Position numbers and translations under genes: made by a program. 64,000 bases of DNA from Excoecaria cochinchinensis (lineage: Eukaryota; Streptophyta; Magnoliopsida; Malpighiales; Euphorbiaceae): assembly GCA_947683425.1 (NCBI GenBank), contig CANTUQ010000004.1:10826001-10890000 (forward strand), read 5' to 3'. The notes under the pieces were generated by a model that was not told where the DNA came from, made no database searches, and was given only the letters and a program-made list of their open reading frames with translations. Positions 22,885 through 33,116 of the stretch are shown here, piece by piece (the stretch's first letter is position 1; each line of letters opens with the position of its first letter).

Positions 22885-23231
22885 TTCGAGGCTTTCCCCC
22901 ACTAAAAGAAATTTCATCCTCAAAATTTTAAGAAATTATAAGTGTAGTTTTTGAAATTTCCCTTGAGTCGATGGAGTTGCTGCAGATGTCTGCATCAATG
23001 GACAATCATTCTACAGATGTTCCTTAGATCAACATTTGAAGCATGCTCCAGTTAACGATCTACACTCTCCCAGATACGTCTTCCCATAGTGACCACATTC
23101 TGGATATTTTTTCCATTTTAAATTTTTAGGTGCACTGGCTGCAGAAGTGACTGGAGCACTATCCTTTACAGTAAACTTTTAACTCTAAGCTGGTGTGGCA
23201 AACTCTCGTACTTGAAATGGAGATGCCTTAG
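22885..23231 (-). pseudogene. E5: Tekay gag scrap fused to pol 3' end
   Basis: On the minus strand, AAGGCATCTCC... leads into a gag cysteine region (YPECGHYGK, then RSLTGACFKC, a stop, and DCP). After about 40 codons it changes into the end of pol (a ...KILRMKFLL tail equivalent to FEDEILL) and a purine-rich tract. RT, RNase H and integrase are absent, as in E1. The scrap is bounded on both sides by Tat LTR sequence. Confidence 0.7.
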
Positions 23232-24564
23232 TGTAGACACCGGATCCTGAGACAGCCCAGATTAGAGTTACCGAATGATGATTAGACGCCTGTTCATAGG
23301 CAAAAAGGTTGGAAGTGATGATTTCATTATCAAGATTTGATTTTTAGAGATAAAAAATAAAAAAAAAATTTAAAAAATAAAAATAAAAATTAGAAAATAA
23401 TTTGAAATTATGATATTTTAGTCAAATTTGAAAATTTTAAAAATAGTAAAAAAAAAAAAATTCGGGCGACAGTCGCTTGCAGCGTGTGCACACACCTGCC
23501 CAACGGGCGCTTCGCATGCCCACCGATAGGCAGTCGTGCGCCTGTCGATCGCCCAACTCGTCGAATCTGCCAAGATCTGCCGAAAATGGGATTTTTGGCC
23601 TTTTTTCGGGATTTTTCCCCAAAATTGATTTTTTATCCCATTTTTTAAGGATTTTCATGGTTTTTCAGTTTTTAAAATTAAGATAATAAATATTCTGATT
23701 TAAATTTATTTTCTTTTCTTAATTAATTAGGGCTTTTTTATTAAGTGATATAAATAGAAAAAGATGAATAGGAAAAGGGGGAGAGGCAACAAAAAAATTC
23801 AGATTTTCATTTTATTCTTCTTCCAAAAAATTTTCTTCTCCTTCAATACTTCTTCATTTTCATTTGGCTTCAATAAAATTTCTTATAAACATTTTTAGAT
23901 GGAATTTTATTGATGGAAAATTGATTTGGAGACAAATAGCATGATTGTTTGTTCAGAAAATCTAATTTTCTCACTTTCTTTTATTTTATTTTTTCAATTA
24001 AGCTTTTTCAAGGATTTTACATTGAATTTTTTTTTGATAAAAAATTGATGTTGGGAAAAAAAAAATTTCTTTGTTCTTGAAATCCAATTTTTCATTTGAT
24101 TTTCTAAAAAATAAATTTTTTTACAATTATTTTTCTAAAGAGAATAGATTTTGACCTTTTTTATTTTTCTTCCATTTTTTGATTCTTGAGACAAAGAGAA
24201 TAATTGTTTGTTCTTGAGAGTTTTTAATTTCTTCCATTTTTTAGCAAATTTTCTTCCTTGGAATAAAATTCCAACTTTTTCGTATGTTTATTTCTAATTT
24301 ATGGATCAAAACAAGGAAATCAATAATCATTTTTCCGTTCATCGAATCCGAATTCTGAGGCTAAACATTCTGGCCCCGATCTCATAGTTTTATTTGTTTA
24401 TTTTTTTATTATATTATTTTTATCTCTAATTTACAATTAATTGATTAACATGTAAGTTTTTATTGTTTACATTTATTTATTTATTCAATCGTTTATATAT
24501 TTGTTTTATTTAATATGTTTATTATTGTTATTATTACTGTTATTATTATTATTGTTATTTATTG

Positions 24565-24633
<69 letters not shown>

Positions 24634-24658
24634 TTGTTATCATTTTTTACCATTATCA

Positions 24659-24698
<40 letters not shown>

Positions 24699-25230
24699 CA
24701 TTTTTATTATTTTATTATTATTGTTATTATCATGATTATTATTATTTATTATTATTATTACCATTGTTATTATTTTTCATTATTGTTCTCATTATTATTC
24801 TTTATGTTTTTGTATATTAATATGTTAATTAATTAATATGTTGATTTATTAATATGTTTCAATCATGTCATTTAACTTATTTGTCATTCATAATGTATTT
24901 TTTCATTTATTTTAATTTATTAATATTTTAATTCATTTGTCATTTTTTATGTCATCTTATTTTATTTTATTTTAATTTATTATTGATTATTTCATGCATT
25001 TAATTAATTTTTCTTGATTACATCACTAACATTAATTTTATTTGTATTTGTTTTTTACTCCAATACTTATTTTCTTTGCTTGGGCATTCCCATGAGCACA
25101 CGGAAAGATCCAGGAGGCTCGTTTGGTTTGAACTTTCATTTTATTATTTATATTATTTTCTTTATTTGGCTTTTTCATTTATTTTACCATGTAATTTTTA
25201 ATAAAATTATTTATTTTATGCACCTTAACA
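23232..25230 (+). repeat. Tat-type LTR, 3'-truncated (inserted in E5 gag)
   Basis: It starts TGTAGACACCGGATCC and matches the start of the solo LTR at 6077 over the first 100 bp. A GC-rich island lies at 23462-23585 and TATAAATA at 23749-23756. A long interrupted ATT array (24531-24790) follows, then the GGGCATTCCCATGAGCACACGG motif region near 25082. Around 25230, just after TTATTTTATGCACC, the match ends and a different LTR fragment begins. Confidence 0.8.
24531..24790. repeat. Interrupted ATT/GTT microsatellite
   Basis: Long ATT runs (24570-24633, 24662-24698) are broken by GTT, CATT and ATC variants. Apparent frames of poly-Tyr, poly-Leu or poly-Ile here are artefacts of the repeat. Confidence 0.95.
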
Positions 25231-25351
25231 TAAAAGTCTTGATTTTTCTCACTTCAATCACTCCAAATGGACTCCAAACACCATCACTATGTTATATAGG
25301 AGCTGGAATTTGCTTAAGAGGCTAAGATTTAGGGTGATATGAAGAGAAGAT
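25231..25351 (-). repeat. Left piece of an LTR related to the 4.2-kb solo LTR
   Basis: This 121-bp piece matches nothing in the Tat LTRs. It lies opposite 52498-52989 across E1, with AAGAT repeated at both E1 borders. It is therefore the other side of the same host sequence, a minus-oriented relative of the LTR at 18091-22317. Confidence 0.6.
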
Positions 25352-25551
25352 TGTTACACCCAGCTACCCCCATTGGAAGGATACCGAAGCACTGCCGTAA
25401 TGCTCACTCACACATACACGCATACATCTCAGCGAAAGTGCACAATCACAAGAATAAATCTTAACATCTTAACATATAATCAGAAATATATTATATATAT
25501 ATACATCATTCAAAATTACATAAGGATCCTTATAACAAAATTTCATATGCC
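25352..25551 (-). repeat. 3' LTR of E1, distal piece
   Basis: It begins TGTTACACCC at the E1 border and matches 50079-50279 of the 5' LTR closely, including the TATATATATATACATC stretch. It ends with ATGCC (25547-25551), which is repeated after Tat2 at 46321-46325. Confidence 0.9.
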
Positions 25552-26094
25552 TGTAGACACCGGATCCCGAGGCAGTTTAGATCAGGATTACCCAATGATG
25601 AAATTAAGTGTGCCTGTTTGTAGGAAAAAATGAAAGTTGGAAGTGATGATTTCCTTGTCGGTTTGATTTATTAGAAATAAATAAAAATTTATTTTAAAAA
25701 AAATATTTTAAAAATATTTAAAAAAATTATTTTCAGACAAAAAGGGTATGTTTTGAAATTATAGTATTTTAGCAAAAATTTAAAAAAAAGAATTGCGAGT
25801 GTCGGGGTGCGTCAGTGTGCTGGGCGAGCGAGGAATGCGCTGGGCGTTGCCCACGCAGTTGTGGCATCGCCGCGCGTCAGGTGCGCCGACGAGCGTCGCT
25901 CGCCCCTGTGCGCGTCCCCGACAGCTCTTTTGGTCCAATTTTAAGTGTTTTTAAGTCTTTTTCTTCATTTGTTTTTGTAGATATTTAATTTTAAAACCTT
26001 TTGGATTCAAAACCCTTCAAATTCTTCAGTTTTTTGTGGTTATGGAAATTAAATTGATTTAATTTCTTCATTAAAAATCTTAATTTTTTTGGGG

Positions 26095-26100
26095 TATAAA
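26095..26100 (+). promoter_or_regulatory. Putative TATA box, Tat2 5' LTR
   Basis: TATAAA in GGGGTATAAATTATT lies about 165 bp downstream of the GC-rich island. The same arrangement occurs in the 3' LTR at 44169-44174. Confidence 0.5.
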
Positions 26101-26812
26101 TTATTTTGTAGAGAGAATTTTGAGGGGGGATTTTTCTTAAGTAAAATATATTTTCACTCTTCCTCTTCTTCTTCTTTTTTTCTTCTTCTTCAAGAACAAA
26201 TTCCCCAAATATTTTGAATTTTTTCTAAGTCAATTCTTGAGACAAATAAATTAATTATTTGTTCTTGTGAATTTTCTTACTTATTTTTTATAATTTTTTC
26301 CTTAAGACAAATAAATTAATTATTTGTTCTTGGGATAAAATTTTGTTATATATTTTATTTTTATAAATCAAGACAAGGAAATTTATAATCACCTTTATTC
26401 ATCACATCAAATTTGAGGGTAAGTATTCTTGACTCAATTTTTAGTTTAACTTTTAATTTATTTTTTGTTTATAAGTAATTAAACATCATGTAGATTTTAA
26501 ATCTTTTGTTATTTCTTTTTATTGTTTATGTGATTTGGTTATGTGATTTAATTTTTTAGCATATTTTATTTTATTCTTGCATGATTATTTGATTATTCAT
26601 CTTTTGTTGCTATTATTTTTATTATTTTTGTTATCATCATTTTTGTTCATGTATCATTCTTATTATTATTAGTATCATCATTTAACATGTTTTATTTATT
26701 GTTGTTATTTGTTATTAGAATCATTATTTGACATGCTTTAGCAATGATTTGTTTATTTTGTTTCATTTAATTTTTGCTTGCTTGATTGTTCATATTATTT
26801 GTTGTTAGTATG

Positions 26813-26815
<3 letters not shown>

Positions 26816-26867
<52 letters not shown>
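26816..26867. repeat. ATT microsatellite, Tat2 5' LTR
   Basis: A pure run of about 17 ATT units. The matching run in the 3' LTR (44897-44957) has about 20 units and an added CAT tract. Confidence 0.95.
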
Positions 26868-28051
26868 GTGATTTATCATCATTAGTATTAATATTATCAC
26901 TATCATTATTATTATCATTATTTTTATCATTTATGCTTTCTATGCATGTTGAATTTTATTTTTATTGTTATTTATATTTTCATGTATGCTAAATTTTATT
27001 GTTATTATTATTTATATTTTCATGTATGTTAAATTTTATTGTTATTATTTATGTTTTTTATGCATGTCGAATTGTTATTGTGTTAAGTTATATATTTTTT
27101 TATGTCATTTATTTGATTTGTCATGCATGATGCATTTTTATTTATTTTATTTTAATTTATTTTTCATATGTTACATGTTTAATTTGTTGGATGATGCATT
27201 TTATTTATTTTTATTCATTTTCATATGTTACATGTTTAATTTATTTTTTGTTACTAACATCACTTTCATTTGTGTTTTTATTTCAATACTTATTTTTCAT
27301 GTGTGAGTTTTTTTCAATGGCAAGTGGGAGCCCATGGAGATTTGAAGACACTATTTTGGTGGGATTTGTCATGCTTTAGTTTGTTTTATCATTTTTCATT
27401 ATTTTACTTTTATTTGTTTTTATTATGTAATTTGTAATAAATTTATTTATTCATGTACGTTAATTAAACAAATCACAAAAAAATTTATATTAATAAATTG
27501 GGATTTTCCTAATAAAATGGGACTAATGTCCTAATTTCAAACCAAAAATTCACTTTTGAAAGAGAAGAGTTAATTTCCACAAAATGGGATCACTCATCCC
27601 AATTTTCCAAAGTACGCCAAAAATAGCTCTTCGATCTTTCTAATTGAAAATGAGGAAACCAATGTTCCTAATAAACGTCCCGATTTATGTATGATGTCTT
27701 TTATTTTATTCTTCTTATTTATTTCGGGCCCTTGTAATTAATTTTGGGGCAATTCTATTCATTTATTTATTTATGCCTTTTTTATTTTGGGAAATTGTTC
27801 TATCCCATTTTTTCACTTGTATTTTTTTTATCGCATTCTTTATTGCTTTCTTTACTGCTTTTCCAAAAATGCTTAAAATGCGCTTTAAATTTATTGCATG
27901 ATCGCGTGATATGAGAAATAGAATTTCAATCGCCAAAAACCCATTTATAACTTAACTTATGTCATTAATAAGAGTGAAGTTCCGAACACCTTTTCTGGTT
28001 TAAGACCTCCGAGGTTAGAAGAACTTTCCCAATTTCTTATAAATTGGGTGG

Positions 28052-29006
28052 TGTGACGCGCGTCGCATCCCCGTGGCCGCCCATGGGATCGCCCGCTCGA
28101 GGGCGATCAGGGCATTTGTGGGTCCGTTGGCAGCTTGCAATAAATCTCAAGTGCGTCTATGTTGGGCAACAAGGAGGTTTCATAGAGTCGCCACCCAATA
28201 GAACATTGGGAAAGTTACTCTCGCCTCGGAGAGCCTAAGACTGCGCTTAGTATCCATTTTGGGCCAGCCAGAGGGGTCATGGAAGGTAAACCTCTCACCC
28301 TAAGGAGCCTAGGATTAGCGCTAAAGTCTCGTGGCACAAAAAGGTGTCTTGGAGGGTAGACCTCTAGCCTCTTTGAGCCCAAAGACTAGAGCTGGGTCCG
28401 GGATTTCTCATCTATTTCTACCTCGATTATTTTATGATCAAATTTTAATTATCATTAATTCGCTCTCTCTCCACACGATGCAATTAATCGAAGGCGCATT
28501 TATTCATATTTGAAAAGCCGTAAATGGACAAGTAAATAGTGAAAGCAATAAATTACAATAATACAAGGAGCGGAATACAACCCCTTTTTATAAATGTGCG
28601 ATACATACACGAATCGGGGGATTGCTTATTTTGAGGACTTTGGTCCTCGCATGCATCATTATTAAAATTGGATGTTTTATTTGTGATGATTTTTATTGGA
28701 TAAAAATAGGGCATTGGACCCTTGCATTTATACAAACCTCATTTTTATTGAGTATAAAACATTGATCCATTTTTACACTTAACGAGATATGAAAAGAGTA
28801 TATCGATGTACATAAAATAGTCAATGAATAACAAATGAAGGAAATAATTAAGAAGGTTAGGAAACTAAACCGGAGGAAATCCTCTGAATACGGTAGATAA
28901 CCCCTCAAGCTCAGGATGGTCCCGGGAGATCAAAACATTGCTCACAGAAAGTTAAAGGGTGTCAATATAAAAAGAATCAACATGAATAAAGTCAAAAGGA
29001 CTTGAA
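28052..29006 (-). repeat. 3' LTR of Tat1, truncated
   Basis: It matches 36173-37128 of the 5' LTR nearly base for base and then diverges abruptly after GACTTGAAAGAGATAGAG. About 1.1 kb of LTR, including the inner TG end, and the polypurine tract are missing. The element could not complete normal reverse transcription in its present form (inference). Confidence 0.88.
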
Positions 29007-29414
29007 AGAGATAGAGTAGAGAATGTGAAAATATGGAAAAATCGCAAAAAAAGAAGAAGAAATGCTTGAAAAACACTAAAAAAACGCAAAAAAAAAAACA
29101 ATTTGAGAGAGAAAATGAAAGGGACAGCAGGCGCTGCACCGTCTGTCACTCGCCCTTATATAGAATTTCGTGACCGATGGGCTGGGCGTCTGTAGGAGCG
29201 ACCGATAGGCTGGCCGTCTGTCACTCAATAAATGCACGTGATGAATGCAATGCTGACGTATGCGTCTGCCAGGTGGATCTCCACCGACGGGCAGGCCGTC
29301 TCTTAGGAGAGGCAGGTAGGCCGTCGGTGACACTTCCCTATAAATTCTTACAAAATTTTGCTCCTCTTATGTCTCTTCATTTTCCAACATCTTGAGCCTT
29401 TCATCCTTCTTAGC
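29007..29414 (+). promoter_or_regulatory. Upstream region of the Tat1 antisense ORF
   Basis: The stretch lies between the broken 3' LTR and the antisense start codon. It contains several copies of GACCGAYRGGCTGGSCGTCTGT-like motifs (29170-29320), the same vocabulary as the CCGACGGGCGTCGG palindromes of the LTR promoter. TATAAA lies at 29339-29344, about 70 bp before the ATG at 29415. The arrangement suggests an antisense promoter, which is inference from motifs. Confidence 0.5.
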
Positions 29415-29645
29415 ATGTCTCCCTTTCTGGCCCAAAGAATGCACCGTATCTTAGATGACAAACACACTTGGGAAGAAGGTGCCCTTTCTTCTCTGTCTGG
29501 GCTGAAATACCTGTGCCGGGTGAAAGTTGATCAGAACCTCCTTCTGGCGGCGACCCACTTCTGGAACCCCCGGTTCCACGTCTTTCGGTTCACCTACCAG
29601 GAACTGTGCCCTTTGCCTGAAGAGTTAGCTACCATTCTTGGACAG
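29415..29645 (+). pseudogene. Antisense ORF of Tat1, N-terminal fragment
   Basis: From the ATG at 29415 the plus strand reads MSPFLAQRMHRILDDKHTWE, then LLLAATHFWNPRFHVFRFTY and ELCPLPEELATILG. It then runs into the reverse complement of the integrase gene. The pattern (hydrophobic FW-P, VF-F, E-L-PLPEE---ILG) resembles the plant mobile domain/DUF7745-like proteins encoded antisense near the 3' end of some Tat/Ogre elements. That assignment is from memory. The deletion that removed the integrase C-terminus also removed most of this ORF. The two now overlap head-on near 29625-29645. Confidence 0.6.
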
Positions 29646-31772
29646 GATCTTCTTCATATTCTTATTTGCGGCCTCTACTGCTCCATTTGCTTGTGGTCGG
29701 TAGGGGGAAGATTTATGATGCTCGACACCATACTTCTCGAGGAGCTTCCTGGTTTCCCCCATGAACTGCACACCATTGTCAGACACTACGTGATGAGGGA
29801 GGCCATATCTGCAGATCAGATTCCTCTCTATGAACTTGGCCATATCCCTTGCGTCAATCTTTTTGAAGGATTCAGCCTCTACCCATTTGGTAAAATAGTC
29901 AATTGCGACTATGATGTACCTGTGCCCATTGGATGCCGTCGGGCGAATCTCTCCATTGATATCTATCCCCCAAGCAGCGAAAGGCCAAGGTGATGTCAGG
30001 TTATGTAACTCCGATACTGGCAGGTGTCTCAAGTCTGCGTACTGTTGGCACAACTGGCATTGCTTAACATATTTCAAGTAGTCATTGTCTATCGTAAGCC
30101 AATAGAAGCCTTGTCTCATGATCTTCTTAGCCAAGGTCAAACCGTTCATGTGGGCCCCACAGACGCCTGCATGGGTTTCCTCCATCACTTTGCGGGCTTC
30201 TTTTTCATTCAAGCACCTGAGCTGAATCTCGTCTGACTGTCTTTTGTACAACACCCCTTCCAAGGATATGAATTGAGTAGAAAGCTTTCGGATCATCCTC
30301 TGGTCTTTCTCAGTAGCTTCTTTTGGAAATTTATTGTTTTCCAAGTAATTCATGATGTCGAAGTACCATGGTTTCCCATCCGCCGCTTCTACTTCCATTA
30401 CAGGCTTGATCTCAAAGCTGGGCTTCTCAGAACTCGAAATCAGTACTGGTTTCATAGCTACTCCTTCAGGATTATCCCACATTGACACTAAGGTTGCCAA
30501 CGCATCAGCTAGACGATTCTCATCTCTCGGCACGAAGTGGAAAGTGCAAGTCTCAAACTGCCCACATACCTCTTTCAAATATTCAACATAGGGTACCAGC
30601 TGTTCTTCTTTTACAGCGCACTCACCTCGGATCTGGTTGATCACAAAGGATGAGTCACCAAAGACTTCTATATTCTTTGCCCCCAATGCAGCTAAAGCTT
30701 CTAACCCGAAAGTGCATGCTTCATATTCGGCTTCATTGTTGGTTGCTTTGTACCTCAGCTTCTTGGCTAGGGGGAGTTTCTCATTATCTGGGGTTGTCAA
30801 GATGATTCCAACTCCGGCCCCTCTGTTATTCACTGCCCCGTCGAAGTGTAACTGCCATCCCTGGACAGAAATCACGACTATGCTCTCATCAGGAAAGGTG
30901 AACTCGGGAGTGTCTCCCTGAATAGGATGCTCAGCAAGAAACTCGGCTACGACTCGCCCCTTAATAGTTTTGCAAGTGATGTATTGCACATCAAACTCCT
31001 GTAGCAAGAGCAGCCACCTCCCCATCTTACCAAGCAAAGACGGTGCTTCCTGCAAATATCTTAACGGATTCTGCTTGGCCACTGCTTGAACTTTGTATGA
31101 GTGGAAGTAATGTCTTAGTTTCTTTGACGCCCAAATTACTGCAAGGCAGATCTTCTCTACTTTAGCATATTTTATCTTGTAAGACAGGAACTTCTTGCTG
31201 AGGTAATAAATTGCAAATGCTACCCCAAATTTATCCTCTTGAGCCATCATGGCGCCCACAGAACTGCCCTCTACTGCCAGATACAGGATAAGCGGTTTGA
31301 CCGGTTGCGGCGGCCTTAACACTGGCGGATTCAACAGATATTCCCTGATGCTGTCAAAAGCTTTCTGGCAGTCTTCGTTCCAAACCACAGGTTGATTCTT
31401 TCTAAGCAGCTTAAAAACAGGCTCGCATATTGAAGTGAGCTTGGCAATAAATCGGCTGACATACTGCAACTTGCCTAGGAAACTCCTTACATCCTTCTCT
31501 TTTTGCGGCACGGGCATCTCTCTGATGGCCTTCACCTTGTCCGGGTCAATTTCTATTCCCCTCTGGCTGACGACATGTCCCAGTAGTTTTCCTGAAGTCA
31601 CTCCGAAAATGCACTTCTTGGGGTTAAGTCGCAGATTATACTTGTCAATCCTAGTGAAGAACTTCTCTAGAGCTTCAAAGTGGCCCTCTCGGGTGGCTGA
31701 CTTGACCATCATGTCATCAACATACACCTTTACCTCCTTGTGGATCAGGTCGCTCAGAATCTTGGTCGCCAT
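29625..31772 (-). pseudogene. Tat1 pol: RT C-half, RNase H, archaeal-type RNase H, integrase
   Basis: The 715-residue frame contains VYVDDMMVKS (RT active site, residue ~18) and LLGHVVSQRGIEIDPDKV, then a worn first RNase H (LAVEGSSVGAMMAQED ~165, then YYLSKKF). A second RNase H begins HFDGAVNNRGAG (~308), continues NNEAEYEA and GDSSFVINQI, and ends RDENRLADALA. All four acidic residues of that second enzyme are present. The integrase follows (zinc finger with HAGVCGAH...CQLCQQ, core with GIDINGEI and VVSDNGVQF, and NGAVEAANKN). Dual RNase H is a known feature of Tat elements. The frame ends early at 29625, where a deletion joins it to antisense-ORF sequence. A TAG (31776-31778) separates it from the RT N-half. 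Confidence 0.9.
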
Positions 31773-31775
31773 CCT

Positions 31776-32168
31776 CTAGTATGTGGCCCCCGCATTCTTC
31801 AGGCCGAAAGGCATGACTTGGTAGGCGTAGGTCCCCCATTTTGTTATGAAAGCGGTCTTAACCCGGTCAGCTATTTTGTTCAGGATCTGGTTGTAGCCCA
31901 CATAACCATCTCCAAAGCTATACATCGCGCAATTGGCGGCACTGTCTATCAACACATCGATGTGGGGTAATGGAAAATCATCTTTAGGGCAGGCCTTGTT
32001 CAGATCTCGATAATCCACACACACCCTGACCTTTCCATTCTTCTTCGCTACAGGGACCACATTCGCCAACCATGTAGGATACTGCACCTCAACAAGAAAC
32101 TTGGCTTCAATCTGCTGTCGAATTTCCTCATTGACCTTGTCAGCCCATTCTGGCTTGAGCCTTCTCAA
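31776..32168 (-). pseudogene. Tat1 pol: RT N-half
   Basis: Fingers and palm of the reverse transcriptase are recognisable: RRLKPEWADKV, VVPVAKKNGKVRVCVDYRDL, DDFPLPHIDVLID, GDGYVGYNQI (first catalytic Asp) and KWGTYAYQVMPFGLKNAGATY. The frame stops at TAG 31776-31778, where a Gln is normal for this position. It is separated from the upstream frame by TAG 32172-32174. Both stops are single-base changes from CAG. Confidence 0.9.
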
Positions 32169-32171
32169 CTT

Positions 32172-33116
32172 CTATTTCACAGGCTTATAGTTCGGATAAG
32201 TCGGGATAGCATGTTCTGCCACGTCTCGGTCAATCCCTAGCATGTCCTCATTGGTCCAGGCAAAGACTTTTTCATGTTTTCTTATTATTCTCTCAAAATT
32301 TTTTCTCTCATCAGGAGTTATATTTGATGCTATTAGAATTTCTTTCGGATTTTCCGAGGTTCCAAGATTAAAAGGCGTTGTATCGGTGGAATCGATGTCA
32401 AAAATTGATGGAATATGATCATGTTCATGCATGTTGAAACCATTAGAAACATCGCACAAGTAAGAGAAATCGTTTGCCTTATTAATAATATTATAATTGT
32501 CATTTACATCATAAAAGAGTTCTGGAATAAAAAGACAGTCTAAGCTAGAGTCTTCTTCCGCCACTCCAGAGGTTGATGCTGTTGTAGCTTGCCCATTGGC
32601 TTCCTGATTCAGCAGGGGCCCTTCAGGTATGTCTGAGGAAAGCTTCAAATCCCCCATTTCCAGTTCTAATTCTGCTATCTTCTCTTTCCCTTTTAGCCTG
32701 GCAGCTATCATCTTCTCGGTAACGACCTCTTCAGGCTCGCATCTGTCCCAAGTGATACCCTGAGTCATGACCTCTTCATCCCAGAAGTTCTCAGCAGTCT
32801 TGACAAACCCGACACGCCAGTCAAATACATCGTTAAAGATCTCGAACCCAGGGACAATCCTCCCCTTCACCCATTGCGGCTCATCTTCGCTAGTATAAGC
32901 GCAAACTGACGATGCTGGTACAAAGCTTTCTGAAATGTGAGGGATCTTATCCGCCGCCTTCTTCTTGCCAAAGCCGCCTCTGTACCCAAGACCTTTCCGG
33001 TTCTTCTGACCTCGAGTGGTGATCGCAGTTTGTAATCCTTGAGAGTTTCTGCCCAAACCAGCCCCAGGGAGATAGTGCATCTTCTTCATCATATTAACCA
33101 CAGCTGGGTTATCCAC
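32172..33116 (-). pseudogene. Tat1 pol: G-patch region between protease and RT
   Basis: It begins with a G-patch-like motif (MKKMHYLPGAGLGRNSQG, then KGLGYRGG) at residues 10-45. An acidic, low-complexity linker follows, then NITPDERKNFERIIRKHEKVFAW, the usual lead-in to Tat RT. G-patch domains bind RNA-associated partners and are reported in plant Tat-type elements. It is separated from gag-protease by TAA (33117-33119), one base from CAA, and from RT by TAG (32172-32174). Confidence 0.85.

Larger units (their letters stand above)
25552..28051 (+). repeat. 5' LTR of Tat2, left part
   Basis: The first 2,500 bp of the LTR closely match 43655-46140 of the 3' LTR. The GC-rich island (25797-25929), TATAAA (26095-26100), an ATT array (26816-26867) and the poly-pyrimidine region near 26160 are recognisable. 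It breaks at AAATTGGGTGG, the insertion site of Tat1. The central part of the GC island does not match the 3' LTR. Confidence 0.92.

Noticed and set aside
24501..24836. Frames of poly-Tyr, poly-Leu and poly-Ile around 100 codons
   Set aside because: They are translations of the ATT microsatellite in three frames.
28331..28513. Two near-identical short frames at 28331-28513 and 36452-36634
   Set aside because: They lie in the two LTR copies of Tat1 and are duplicated because LTRs are duplicated. No domain is seen.
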